NCBI GenBank assembly: GCA_003345545.1 | Contig: PRDH01000026.1 | Coordinates: 86,944 to 150,943, forward strand | From: Candidatus Thorarchaeota archaeon | GTDB lineage: Archaea; Asgardarchaeota; Thorarchaeia; Thorarchaeales; Thorarchaeaceae | Direction: 5' to 3' | DNA length: 64,000 nucleotides | Shown here: in pieces, positions 34,524 through 43,673 of the stretch | Layout of the letters: every line of letters begins with the position of its first letter | Numbering within the stretch: position 1 is the stretch's first letter | Notes under the pieces: model-generated | What the model was told of the DNA's origin: nothing | Database searches by the model: none | Seen by the model: the letters and a program-made list of their open reading frames with translations, nothing else | Made by a program: the position numbers and the translations under genes

Positions 34524-34830
34524 TGTACTCGATTTCTGAGTATGTCGAGGCCTTCTCCTCATGATTGATAATCTAGGTTTCTCTGATTCAGAAAGTGAGT
34601 ATGTAGGCTCTGGAGCCAATAGAATGGGTGATTTTGATATTGACCTCATCATCCTGCTTAGGACCAAATCACTCAAAATCGCATGGTTAGAAAGTTAACC
34701 CTCGATTCTCACGTTGGGATTTGAATTCTCTATACAGGCATTAGGATTGCAGGTTGTCACAAGCATCTTGGCATTAGTCAGGATTCCGTTGAAGTTAAGT
34801 ACTAGAGATTCGTGTGTGTCACAGTGGTTT
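34524..34830. other. Intergenic region of about 300 bp
   Basis: No gene supported. A frame opens at 34714 upstream of the dehydratase-like gene but its first 39 residues do not fit the family. GTTAAGTACT near 34793 could be a weak TATA element for ATG 34831. Nothing else recognised. Confidence 0.35.
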
Positions 34831-36267
34831 ATGGTGAAGACCGGAAACGAATATCTGCAGAAAATCTCTCAGATGAAACCGAATGTTATTATTGGCGGGA
34901 AGAATGTCAAACGTAGTGACCCTCGACTTCAAGCAGTTGCTCACGTTATGGCACTGACATTAGATAAAGTTGAGGACCCGGAGTTCAAGGATCTTCTCAA
35001 TGTAGAATCTCCGAAATTTGGAACAATCAATCGATTCACAAATATCCATCGAAATGTTGATGACCTTCTAAAGAAGCAGGAATTGACGAGGAAGTTATGT
35101 CGCGAAACCGGGGGCTGCATTTTTCGGTGTATGGGCATTGATGCAATGAATGCACTGTCAATCATCACTCATCGAGCTGAGGCAATGACTGGGCAACCCT
35201 ATAATCAGAGATTCCTGAAGTATCTAGATTACTGGCAAGAGAACAATATTGTTGGTTGTTGCGCACAGACAGACCCCAAGGGAAACAGAAACCTGAGACC
35301 TCATGAACAAGCAGACCCTGATCTATACCTACGAGTCATTGAACATCGCGATGACGGTATTGTTGTTCGAGGGGCGAAGAATCACATAACAGCTGCCGCT
35401 GTGGCGGAGGAAATCATAGTTCTCCCTACACGAATGCTCACTCCTGAGGAGGACCAATATGCTGTTGCGTTTGCGGTTCCTGGCGATTGGGACGGTGTAA
35501 AGCTTGTTACTCGCGCATCCAGCCACAAACGCGAGAAGTTCGCGTGCCCAATGGGTGACCTTGGAGATGTGGAGAATTTCGTGATCTTTGACGATGTCTT
35601 TATTCCAAATGATCGTGTCTTTCTAAGTGGAAGCAAAGGAGAACATGCATTTGGAGGATATGCCGCACTGCTCTTCGCACTCTATCATCGACACAGCTAT
35701 ACCGGATGCAAACCAGCAAGTTCGGAGATCATCCTAGGCTTCAGTGCATTGGCAAGTGAGTATAATGGAGTCGAGGACAAGAAGCACGTGCAAGCAAAAC
35801 TTGCTGACTTGATTAGCGTATGTGAACTGGTCTACGCAGCCGGAATTGCTGCGGCGTATAAGGGATCAAAGGATGAATCAGGGACAATGATTCCAGATGC
35901 CGTCTTCTGCAATGTCGGAAGAAAGCACGCAGGGAAGAGCTACTATCACGAGCTTGAGATTCTCTCCGATCTAGCAGGAGGACTACCTGCAACGCTTCCT
36001 ACTGAAGAGGACTTCTATGATAAGAAGATTGGGCCGCTCCTTCAGAAATATATCAAACGAAAAGAAGACGTGTCGTCTGAAGATGTCTACAGGCTGTACC
36101 GAGCTCTCTCAGATATGCTATGTTCCTCGATTGGAGGCGTAACGGCAGTAGCTGGGCTTCATGGCGGAGGGAGCCCACAAATGGAGGATGTCGCCATTCT
36201 GAAAGGGTACGACGTAGAATTGAGGAAGAGAATCGCAAAGAAACTTGCAGGAATCCCTGACAGCTGA
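34831..36267 (+). CDS. 4-hydroxybutyryl-CoA dehydratase-like (HpaB superfamily)
   Basis: The 478-residue protein has the fold of 4-hydroxybutyryl-CoA dehydratase / vinylacetyl-CoA isomerase. CIFRCMG supplies two Cys four apart, and HRHSYTGCKPA supplies a His and a Cys seven apart: together the four known ligands of the unusual [4Fe-4S] cluster. CCAQTDPKGNR and GAKNHITAA (FAD and substrate region) are also typical. It would dehydrate 4-hydroxybutyryl-CoA to crotonyl-CoA by a radical route, used in fermentation of GABA or succinate. ATG 34831 has no Shine-Dalgarno motif. Related monooxygenases lack the cluster ligands. Confidence 0.85.
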   Translation: MVKTGNEYLQKISQMKPNVIIGGKNVKRSDPRLQAVAHVMALTLDKVEDPEFKDLLNVESPKFGTINRFTNIHRNVDDLLKKQELTRKLCRETGGCIFRCMGIDAMNALSIITHRAEAMTGQPYNQRFLKYLDYWQENNIVGCCAQTDPKGNRNLRPHEQADPDLYLRVIEHRDDGIVVRGAKNHITAAAVAEEIIVLPTRMLTPEEDQYAVAFAVPGDWDGVKLVTRASSHKREKFACPMGDLGDVENFVIFDDVFIPNDRVFLSGSKGEHAFGGYAALLFALYHRHSYTGCKPASSEIILGFSALASEYNGVEDKKHVQAKLADLISVCELVYAAGIAAAYKGSKDESGTMIPDAVFCNVGRKHAGKSYYHELEILSDLAGGLPATLPTEEDFYDKKIGPLLQKYIKRKEDVSSEDVYRLYRALSDMLCSSIGGVTAVAGLHGGGSPQMEDVAILKGYDVELRKRIAKKLAGIPDS

Positions 36268-36336
36268 TTTCTCGAATTGTACGCTATCCTGTGATCCACG
36301 CTGACCGAGCAAATTTCATGAAGATGTGAAGCAGCC

Positions 36337-37158
36337 ATGAGTTCATCCAGAACAGGTACCAGAGGGATATTGGTATCTTTTGATGAGCCGTTTTTTACCA
36401 ATGTCTACATCATATTCGGAAATGAACATGTGTTTGTGCTTGACACATTTCTTGGCAATGACCCAATGAAGATTGTACGTCATTTGATAGAAGATGAGGG
36501 ATGTGCAAGTATGCCCTTAATCATCTTCAATTCACATGCTGACTATGACCACTACTGGGGCAATGGTGCCTTCAAGGATGCGTCAATTGTAGGACATGAA
36601 CATTGTCGTCAGAGAATCATTTCTGAGGGCGAGGCGTCTCTCGTGAAGTATGCAAACCATGTGAGAGGCAAGGTGGAGTTGCTACCACCCACACGTACAT
36701 TTCAAGAAGCCTTGAGGTATGAGGATGAAGAGGTGGCATTCTTCCATACTCCTGGGCATACTCTTGATTCATCATCCTGCTTTGATGACAAAGACAGAAT
36801 TCTCTTTGTAGGGGACAATGTTGAGAGTCCAATTCCTTACCTGAATCACGCTAATTTTGAGGAGTATATTCGAAGTCTGGAGTCATATCTCGAACTTGAT
36901 TGGAAACTCATCATTGCCGGTCATGATCCCCCCCTGAGAGAATCGCACCTCATCAAACGAAACATTGACTACCTACGCAAGTTCAAAGATTGGAGCATTG
37001 ACCTTGGTGCATTAAGTAGTTCTGAACTTCATCGCCATATTCATGACAATCTAAAAACAATCAGAGCTGAACTAATCAGAAGCAAGGATAGGCAAGCGGC
37101 AATGAAACATCTTGAAGAGGCTAGGGAATACACCACTCTCAAGACACTACGACCCTGA
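36337..37158 (+). CDS. Metallo-beta-lactamase-fold hydrolase
   Basis: The 273-residue protein has the metal motif FNSHADYDHYWGN (near residue 65; the second His of HxHxDH is Asp, common in one MBL subgroup), HTPGHTLDSSSCFDDKDRILFVGDNVESP, and the last His in IIAGHDPP (near 193). It is probably a thioesterase or phosphodiesterase/lactonase-like hydrolase. It follows the dehydratase-like gene on the same strand by 69 bases, and a CoA-thioester role is only a guess from that place. The C-terminal ~65 residues are helical. Confidence 0.85.
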   Translation: MSSSRTGTRGILVSFDEPFFTNVYIIFGNEHVFVLDTFLGNDPMKIVRHLIEDEGCASMPLIIFNSHADYDHYWGNGAFKDASIVGHEHCRQRIISEGEASLVKYANHVRGKVELLPPTRTFQEALRYEDEEVAFFHTPGHTLDSSSCFDDKDRILFVGDNVESPIPYLNHANFEEYIRSLESYLELDWKLIIAGHDPPLRESHLIKRNIDYLRKFKDWSIDLGALSSSELHRHIHDNLKTIRAELIRSKDRQAAMKHLEEAREYTTLKTLRP

Positions 37159-37185
37159 GGTGCTGAAGGCAAACTGTCAGTGGTT

Positions 37186-38865
37186 CTATTGTTTTGCCTT
37201 CATGGCTTCTTGCTCTTTCAGATCCCTTCGAAGCACTTTGCCCACCAGTGTTTCGGGAAGTTCCTTTCTAAACTCGACGGACTTGGGAACTTTGTAGGGT
37301 GAAACACTCTTTCGGCAAAACTCCCGAATTCCATTCTCAAGCTCAGGGCTTCCCTTGAATCCTTCTTTCAAGACTACATATGCTTTGACGAGCTCACTTC
37401 CCTTCATCTTTGGGTCTGGAATACCAATGACAGCCGCGTTCTCGATGGCTTCATGCTCAAAGAGCACATCTTCCACTTCCCGTGGATAGACCTTGAATCC
37501 ACTGACATCAATCATGTCCTTCTTTCTATCCATTATGAAGAAGTATCCATCCTCGTCCATTCTTCCTATGTCGCCGGTCAGGAGCCATCCATCTTTAATC
37601 TGGTCAGCTGTGGCCGCTGGTTTGTTCCAATAGCCCATCATGACCTGCGGACCCCTAATCATTATCTCTCCCTGCTCTCCTATGGGCATGATTTTTCTGT
37701 AGTCATCGGTATCCACGATTCTTACCTCTGTGTCTGGAAGTGGTACGCCAATTGATCCTATTTTCCGTACTCCTTTGATAGGATTGCTGTGAGTGACTGG
37801 AGAGCATTCAGTAAGCCCGTATCCTTCAATTACGACGCAGCCAGTTCTCTTCTCAAACTCATGCAAGACTTCGGGAGGCATAGCTGCAGCGCCAGTATTG
37901 CAGAATCGTATTGACCTCAGGTCCTTTGCATAGTCCTCGAGGTCATCGCGTTCTAGCAATTTCATGTACATCGTTGGCACGCCAGGAAACATCGATGGTT
38001 TGGTCTCTCGAACAATCTCGAACAGTGATTTCTGATCTCGAGCATCAGGATTCAAAGCAATCCGAGAAGCATTGTATACCCAAACGTTCATACACACTGT
38101 CATTCCGTAAATATGGAATAAAGGCAAGTTAGTAAGTCCGGTTTCCTTTCCTCGTTGCATTTGCGAAGAAACCAAGGTGTGCACAGCAATACAGTTTGAA
38201 AGCAAGTTACGATGTGTAAGCATGGCTCCTTTCGGGAGTCCTGAAGTCCCACCTGTATATTGAAGCACTGCGATCGTTTTCTTAGGATCGATTTTGAACT
38301 GAGGAGGACTAGGTTTTGTTTTGCCTATCAAGTTCAGAAACTGTATCGTTCCCGCAATTTCAGGGGGGTTTCTTGGAGCATTTGGAATAAAGTCCATGAC
38401 ACTAGTAATGATGATGTTCCTGAGTCGCGTGCGGTCCTTGATATTGTTGATTTTCTCAAGCTGAGCATCCCAAGCTATGATGGTTTCAGCCCCGGAATCA
38501 TTAAGCTGGAATGCCAGCTCAGGCTCGGTCAATAACACGCTGCATGCTGTTACAGTCCCGCCTGCTTTTAGAATCCCATAGAAACTGAATAGGTATTGCG
38601 GAAAGTTCGGAATCATGATTGCGACTGTATCACCTTGCTTCACACCCAGATTCCGAAGTGCAGTTGCAAGTCGGTCAGCTATATCCTTGAACTCCTTATA
38701 TGATATCTTTCTCTTCATGAACCAGATTGCAGTACAACCTCCGAAATCATTTGCAGAATTGTCCAGTATCTCATATAGATTCATTTCAGGATAGTCTATG
38801 TGTTCAGGTACACCTTGGTCATAGTGTTTCAACCATGGTTTAGCCGCATATGGGTCTTCGCTCAT
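37186..38865 (-). CDS. AMP-forming acyl-CoA synthetase
   Basis: The 559-residue protein of the ANL superfamily has ATP-binding YTGGTSGLPKGAM (near residue 213), GYGLTECSPVTHSNP (near 350), TGDIGRMDEDGYFFIMDRKKDMI (near 434) and the catalytic Lys region LPETLVGKVLRRDL at the C-terminus. It activates a carboxylic acid to its CoA thioester; the long-chain/aromatic type cannot be separated by eye. It ends a seven-gene minus-strand operon after the Liv-type importer and the HEAT protein, 15 bases behind the latter, so its substrate is plausibly the imported acid. Confidence 0.9.
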   Translation of the reverse strand: MSEDPYAAKPWLKHYDQGVPEHIDYPEMNLYEILDNSANDFGGCTAIWFMKRKISYKEFKDIADRLATALRNLGVKQGDTVAIMIPNFPQYLFSFYGILKAGGTVTACSVLLTEPELAFQLNDSGAETIIAWDAQLEKINNIKDRTRLRNIIITSVMDFIPNAPRNPPEIAGTIQFLNLIGKTKPSPPQFKIDPKKTIAVLQYTGGTSGLPKGAMLTHRNLLSNCIAVHTLVSSQMQRGKETGLTNLPLFHIYGMTVCMNVWVYNASRIALNPDARDQKSLFEIVRETKPSMFPGVPTMYMKLLERDDLEDYAKDLRSIRFCNTGAAAMPPEVLHEFEKRTGCVVIEGYGLTECSPVTHSNPIKGVRKIGSIGVPLPDTEVRIVDTDDYRKIMPIGEQGEIMIRGPQVMMGYWNKPAATADQIKDGWLLTGDIGRMDEDGYFFIMDRKKDMIDVSGFKVYPREVEDVLFEHEAIENAAVIGIPDPKMKGSELVKAYVVLKEGFKGSPELENGIREFCRKSVSPYKVPKSVEFRKELPETLVGKVLRRDLKEQEAMKAKQ

Positions 38866-38880
38866 CTCAATCGGCTTGTC

Positions 38881-40224
38881 TTATTGCTCTCCACCTATTA
38901 AGTCAAGTGCTTCTTGAGCAGCCTCAGAAACATAATCATACTCGTCCTCGAGCAGATTCGTTAGAGCTGGGATAAGGCTAGCATTCGATATTCCCACCTT
39001 TCCAAGAGCCTCTGACGCACGCCATCTAACATCTGGTTTCTTATCGCCTAATGCGACCACAAGGGCAGGAACTGAAGCAGAAGCAGATGCACCTAGTTTT
39101 CCAAGACTTAGTGCAGCTTCACGCCGCACAATGCTCTCCTCGTCTGTCAGAGCATCCATCAATGCTTGGACAACCGAGTCATCTGGAACTCCGATTCTGC
39201 CTAATGCACTGGCGGCTTCTGCACGAACATCAGTCCCAACACCTTTCAAAATCGTGATTAGAGTCGGAATTGCATCTACAGCCTCCCTGCCAATGCCTCC
39301 AATCGTAGAGATTATTATTATCTTCATTTGTTTTCTGGCGGGTATATACGAGTTCACTAGTGAAGGAATCGCATCTCTTCCAATTGACCGGAGCGCGTCA
39401 GCTGCTTTTCCACGAACACTCTCAACTTTGTCTTCCAGGAGTGATGCTACTGAGCCAACTATCTTCTTGTCAGCTACTTTCATCTCGCCTAAAGCTTCTA
39501 TTGCCCCCTGTCGGACAACTGGATTCGGGTCGTTAAGAACTTCTAGAATCGATGGGATAGCTGGCTCGCGAATTTGAACAAGCGTGTTTATTGATCTATA
39601 TCGAACTCTCCAATCATCGTCTTCCAGAGTCTTGATTAGAGTTGGAATTGCCTCGCTTGAGCCTTTGCCAATTCTCTCTATAGCTTGAGCCGATGCGGTC
39701 CTTATGGTCCAACCTGGATCCCTCAGACTCTGTATCAATCTTGGGATCGCTTTGTGTGCACCATGTCCCATCTTTCCCAAGGTCTTTGCAGCTTCAGTTC
39801 GAACCTCTTCATCCTGATCATCAAGGGCTGCAATTAGTCTTGAAATAGCCTCATCTGAGGCAATTCCGATTCTGCCTAGGGAAACTGCTGCCTCTCTTCT
39901 AATTGACACTTCTTGGTCACTTAGTAGAAAAGATAATTTGGGGGTGGCGTCAACTGCGGCCTCCCCGATTCTTCCAAGCGATTTTGTGGCTTCTCGACAG
40001 ATACTCCAATCATTATCCTCTAGGCAGTCTATTAGTTCTGAAACACTGCTGGCAGCTCTTTCACCCAGTTCTCCTAGGGATAGTGCTGCATTGAATCGAA
40101 CTGAACGAATGTCGCTAGTGAGACACTTGACTATCTCACCTATGACGCTTGAATCCTTCTCCGCTCTTGCTACAACTAATTCAACTTTCGCATCACGCAG
40201 AAGGTCTTCCAAAGATGCTGACAT
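38881..40224 (-). CDS. HEAT-repeat (PBS-lyase type) protein
   Basis: The 447-residue protein is built throughout from about 13 HEAT-like repeats of ~31 residues, with the wording IPxLIxxLxDxDxxVRxEAAxALGxIG. No enzyme domain, signal or membrane helix. It is a flexible scaffold for proteins. The gene sits 11 bases from livF and 15 from the acyl-CoA synthetase, so it is embedded in the transport operon and may organise or regulate the importer or the ligase. That link is inference. Confidence 0.9.
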   Translation of the reverse strand: MSASLEDLLRDAKVELVVARAEKDSSVIGEIVKCLTSDIRSVRFNAALSLGELGERAASSVSELIDCLEDNDWSICREATKSLGRIGEAAVDATPKLSFLLSDQEVSIRREAAVSLGRIGIASDEAISRLIAALDDQDEEVRTEAAKTLGKMGHGAHKAIPRLIQSLRDPGWTIRTASAQAIERIGKGSSEAIPTLIKTLEDDDWRVRYRSINTLVQIREPAIPSILEVLNDPNPVVRQGAIEALGEMKVADKKIVGSVASLLEDKVESVRGKAADALRSIGRDAIPSLVNSYIPARKQMKIIIISTIGGIGREAVDAIPTLITILKGVGTDVRAEAASALGRIGVPDDSVVQALMDALTDEESIVRREAALSLGKLGASASASVPALVVALGDKKPDVRWRASEALGKVGISNASLIPALTNLLEDEYDYVSEAAQEALDLIGGEQ

Positions 40225-40235
40225 TTCGACACTTC

Positions 40236-40949
40236 CTATATCCCAAGGTATACTCTCTTGATTCGAGGCTCCCTTTCGAGTTCTTCTCTTGTTCCACTCA
40301 ACTCTATCTTTCCATCTTCAAGGACATGAATGGTATCAGCAACTTCCATTGCCAATACTGCATCCTGCTCGACCAAGAGAGTGGTGGTTCCCTCTTGTTT
40401 TATCTGCCTTATGGCTTCAAAAATCCTGTCCTTGACCCTTGGCGCAAGTCCCAGTGAAGGTTCGTCCAGAAGCAAGAATCTTGGATTGGCCATTAGTGAC
40501 CTGGCGATGGCCAGCATTTGTTGTTCACCGCCACTCAGAGTACCAGCTCTCTGTTTGGTTCGTTCATGGAGTCTTGGAAAAATCTCAAACACGAAGTCCA
40601 AGAGCTTTGAATACTTCGCTTTGTCTTTCAAAGTGTATGCGCCTAGCTCAATATTCTCCATGACAGTCATGTCATAGAACAATCGTCTACGTTCTGGACA
40701 ATGAGCAATACCTCTTTGAGCAATCTCATGCGCCTTCAGTTCATCAATCCTTTCTCCTTCGAAGATGATTCTCCCGCGGTCTATCTCCTCCAGTCCCGAG
40801 ATAGCTCGAAGTAGAGTGGATTTTCCAGCACCATTTGGACCAATTACAGCATCTAGTGCATTAGCTTCCACTGTGAGGTTGATCTCTTCAAGAGCTTTTG
40901 CTTTTCCGTAGTAGAGATAGACTTTCTTCAGCTCAAGCAAACTCTTCAC
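40236..40949 (-). CDS. livF: Liv-type ABC importer ATPase (LivF-like)
   Basis: The 237-residue protein has Walker A IGPNGAGKST, Q-loop CPERRRLFYDMTVMENIELG, signature LSGGEQQMLAIARSL, Walker B FLLLDEPSLGL and the final VEQD...IHVLEDGKI. LivF features are the short C-terminus and the LPEg/CPER loop. Forms the ATPase pair with LivG, whose end it overlaps by 17 bases. Confidence 0.92.
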   Translation of the reverse strand: MKSLLELKKVYLYYGKAKALEEINLTVEANALDAVIGPNGAGKSTLLRAISGLEEIDRGRIIFEGERIDELKAHEIAQRGIAHCPERRRLFYDMTVMENIELGAYTLKDKAKYSKLLDFVFEIFPRLHERTKQRAGTLSGGEQQMLAIARSLMANPRFLLLDEPSLGLAPRVKDRIFEAIRQIKQEGTTTLLVEQDAVLAMEVADTIHVLEDGKIELSGTREELEREPRIKRVYLGI

Positions 40950-41673
40950 CTCTGCCTAAGTATGCCTCAAGAACAATCCTGTTGTTTGCGACCTCCTTCG
41001 GCGGTCCTTCTGCAATCAACCTTCCTTGATGCATGGCAATGACTCTCGGTACTAGTGTCATTAACTCATGCAGAACATGTCCAGTCATGAATATAGTGAC
41101 ACCTTCGTCAGTCAGCTGCTCAATCAGCTTAGTTATACCTACTCTTTCTTCATGAGCAAGACCACTAAATGGTTCATCAAGAAGAAGAAACTCCGGATTT
41201 GTGCCAAGCGCCTTTCCTATTTCGAGTTTTCTCAAATCCCCATGTGGCAAGATCACTGGAGGAAGTCTGGCCTTATCTACTAGGCCCACTGACGCTAGGA
41301 TCGAGCTCGCAGCCGCATCTATTCCGATTTCTCCAAATGCCTCCTTTCCGCGAGGTGAGAGGCAAGCAACTGATATATTGTCAAGAAGGCTCAGATATCG
41401 AAACGAGCGAACTAATTGAAAGGTACGAGCCATCCCCAGATTGACAATCTGATAAGGCTTTTTTCCAGTTATGTCCACTCCGTTGAAACGGACGGAACCC
41501 GAGTTGGGTTTTTCAAAGCCTGATATCAATTGAAAAAGCGTGGTCTTGCCAGCTCCATTGGGTCCAATGAGGCCCAGAATCTCTCCACGGTGTACCTCGA
41601 AATTGACATCATTGACAGCAGTCAGTCCGCCGAATTTCTTCGTCAGATTCTTTACTTCCAGGATTAGACCCAT
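40933..41673 (-). CDS. livG: Liv-type ABC importer ATPase (LivG-like)
   Basis: From ATG 41673, which follows GAGGAAGG, 246 residues. Walker A IGPNGAGKTT, Q-loop LGMARTFQLVRSFRYLSLLDNI, a signature with a changed first part (PHGDLRKLEIGKAL instead of LSYGxQRRLEIARAL), Walker B FLLLDEPFSGL, and switch His in FMTGHVLHEL. A longer frame to 41712 would overlap livM. Transport substrate as for the whole operon. Confidence 0.92.
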   Translation of the reverse strand: MGLILEVKNLTKKFGGLTAVNDVNFEVHRGEILGLIGPNGAGKTTLFQLISGFEKPNSGSVRFNGVDITGKKPYQIVNLGMARTFQLVRSFRYLSLLDNISVACLSPRGKEAFGEIGIDAAASSILASVGLVDKARLPPVILPHGDLRKLEIGKALGTNPEFLLLDEPFSGLAHEERVGITKLIEQLTDEGVTIFMTGHVLHELMTLVPRVIAMHQGRLIAEGPPKEVANNRIVLEAYLGRGEEFA

Positions 41674-41674
41674 C

Positions 41675-42676
41675 TTACCTTCCTCGTATCTTGTCCCATA
41701 GATCCTGTACATGCCCTAGGACCGGATTCATAACACCCTCTTCAGCAAAACGGATAATAAGAATCAGAATTGTGGCGAATATCAGTAATGAAGCTGCTGC
41801 TAGCGGTCTCAGGAGCTCGCCCGTTAATCTAAACAGAAATGCTCCAACGATTGATCCATAGATTGTCGCAATCCCTCCAATAGAGGCCATTACAATTGCA
41901 TAGAAGGAGTAGAGCGGCTGAAAAAGAGCAGGATTTACCGCTGTCGTGTCCAAGACGAAAAGAGCGCCTGCTATTCCCGCGAATAGACCACTCACCATGA
42001 ATGCGATGAGTTTGTAGACGGTCGTATTGATCCCCGTAGCGTCTGCTCCTACTTCATCATCTCTAATTGCTTTGAGGATTGTACCAAGGTTCGAATCAAC
42101 AATGGCACGCATAATGATTAATGAAGCGACCATAAAAGCTGCTACGATATAGAAAACAACAAAGACATCTCCAATATTGGGCAACGCAGAGATGCCCTCT
42201 GTACCACCAAGCCAGTCCCCTGTCAAGAATAAGTTGTAGAGAATCAGCGCAAATGCCAGAGTTCCGAGGGCCAAATACGGTCCCTTCAGCCTCAGACACG
42301 GGATCCCTATCAGGAGACTGAATATCACTGCGCAACCGGCACCGATGAAAATCGCAACAAACCAATGAACCCCATAGAATTTTACTAATGCCGCTGTAAA
42401 GTACCCTGATATGCCAAAAAAGGCTGCATGCCCGAAGCTGGTTTGTCCTGCAAAACCTGCTAGAAGATCCCAGCTGGCAGCAAAGATTGCAAGTATCATT
42501 GCAGTGATAACGATTGTCACTAGATACTCCCTTCCAGTCAGTGGAAGACATAGTAATCCTCCTAAGCAGACCAGTGTGATGCCTCCTCGAAATGAGAACG
42601 CCCACTTTACAAAACGATTTACTAGGGCCTCGAAGCGATTTCCAGCCGACTCCCAATCGAACTGAAGTTTCACCAT
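41675..42676 (-). CDS. livM: Liv-type ABC importer permease (LivM-like)
   Basis: The 333-residue protein has about nine membrane helices and the LivM family blocks FAGQTSFGHAAFFGISGYFTAALVKFYG and GPYLALGTLAFALILYNL; the coupling segment is RAIVDSNLGTILKAIRDDEVGADATGINTTVYKL. ATG 42676 lies 4 bases after the livH stop. Confidence 0.92.
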   Translation of the reverse strand: MVKLQFDWESAGNRFEALVNRFVKWAFSFRGGITLVCLGGLLCLPLTGREYLVTIVITAMILAIFAASWDLLAGFAGQTSFGHAAFFGISGYFTAALVKFYGVHWFVAIFIGAGCAVIFSLLIGIPCLRLKGPYLALGTLAFALILYNLFLTGDWLGGTEGISALPNIGDVFVVFYIVAAFMVASLIIMRAIVDSNLGTILKAIRDDEVGADATGINTTVYKLIAFMVSGLFAGIAGALFVLDTTAVNPALFQPLYSFYAIVMASIGGIATIYGSIVGAFLFRLTGELLRPLAAASLLIFATILILIIRFAEEGVMNPVLGHVQDLWDKIRGR

Positions 42677-42679
42677 TGG

Positions 42680-43564
42680 TTATTGCAGCCCCTTCTTTCC
42701 TAGCAGTCCTTGTGGTCTGAGTAATAGCATTACTAGTATCACAATAAGCGGCACTATCTCAGAGAAACTCGGGTTTATGAGATAGTCAGTCAGTGATGTG
42801 GCATATCCCATTACATATGCACCAAGAATGCTCCCTGGAATACTGCCCATACCTCCAAAGATTGTCACTGAAAACGCAAGTAAAAGATATCCCCAGCCGA
42901 TTCTTGGGGCGATATAGTTCCCTGGAGCGTACAAGACCGCAGCAAATCCAACAAGCAATGCGGATATCATCAAGCTAGTCATCATGACCCTATCAGTGTT
43001 AATTCCAACCAGTTTTGCCGCTTCAGAATCTTGAGAAACGGCTCGAATCGACTTCCCTATCTTCGACCTATTTATGAATAGGGTCACCAACGTAACGAGT
43101 ATCACAGACCCTAATACAAACACTAGTTGCTGCTGTAAAACTCGTACTCCAAGGATTGTGACGATATTTGGAACAGGCGGCACAATATAGTGACTCTTTG
43201 GATCTCCTGCGAAACTCACGAACTGCTCGAAAAAGAAAGCCAATGCGAACGTTACTATTACGACTCCGATGTGCGATTTCTGTAGTGGCTTCATGAGACC
43301 GAGGTACGTGACTGCTCCGATTGCTACTACGCAGCTCAGACTGATGACTGCTGCAATCCCGAAAAGGAGGGGATAGTAGGATAGTGCAGGAATTGCGGCC
43401 AAGAGGGGGATAGTCCAATAGAGTATGTAAGCTGTAATGAGGAAGAATGCTCCATGAGCTAGATTCAGCAGTCCTCCTACGCCATATACCAAAGAGAACC
43501 CTAAGGCTAGGAGAGCCAGGAGTGCTCCTCGTATCGTGCCAAATATCAGTATCTCTAGGAACAT
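42680..43564 (-). CDS. livH: Liv-type ABC importer permease (LivH-like)
   Basis: From ATG 43564, with AAAGGTGA 5 bases upstream, 294 residues and eight or so helices. LALGFSLVYGVGGLLNLAHGAFFLI near the N-terminus and GKSIRAVSQDSEAAKLVGINTDRVM as coupling segment are LivH features, as is the ending PQGLLGKKGL. The frame runs upstream to 43651 through a stem-loop and is not used. Confidence 0.92.
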   Translation of the reverse strand: MFLEILIFGTIRGALLALLALGFSLVYGVGGLLNLAHGAFFLITAYILYWTIPLLAAIPALSYYPLLFGIAAVISLSCVVAIGAVTYLGLMKPLQKSHIGVVIVTFALAFFFEQFVSFAGDPKSHYIVPPVPNIVTILGVRVLQQQLVFVLGSVILVTLVTLFINRSKIGKSIRAVSQDSEAAKLVGINTDRVMMTSLMISALLVGFAAVLYAPGNYIAPRIGWGYLLLAFSVTIFGGMGSIPGSILGAYVMGYATSLTDYLINPSFSEIVPLIVILVMLLLRPQGLLGKKGLQ

Positions 43565-43617
43565 AATGTTCACCTTTCGTTGCACAGGATGACCAGGAGT
43601 TGTTTCGAAACTGGATG

Positions 43618-43643
43618 GACCCCCCCATAAAAAGGGGGGAGTC
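43618..43643 (-). promoter_or_regulatory. G/C-only stem-loop between livK and livH
   Basis: CCCCCC-ATAAAAA-GGGGGG with outer GAC/GTC pairs. No T-run follows on the minus strand, so it is more likely an mRNA-stabilising or processing element that lets the binding protein be made in excess of the permeases than a true terminator. Confidence 0.5.
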
Positions 43644-43673
43644 GTAGTCAATTAGTGTCTATATTCGTATGAC

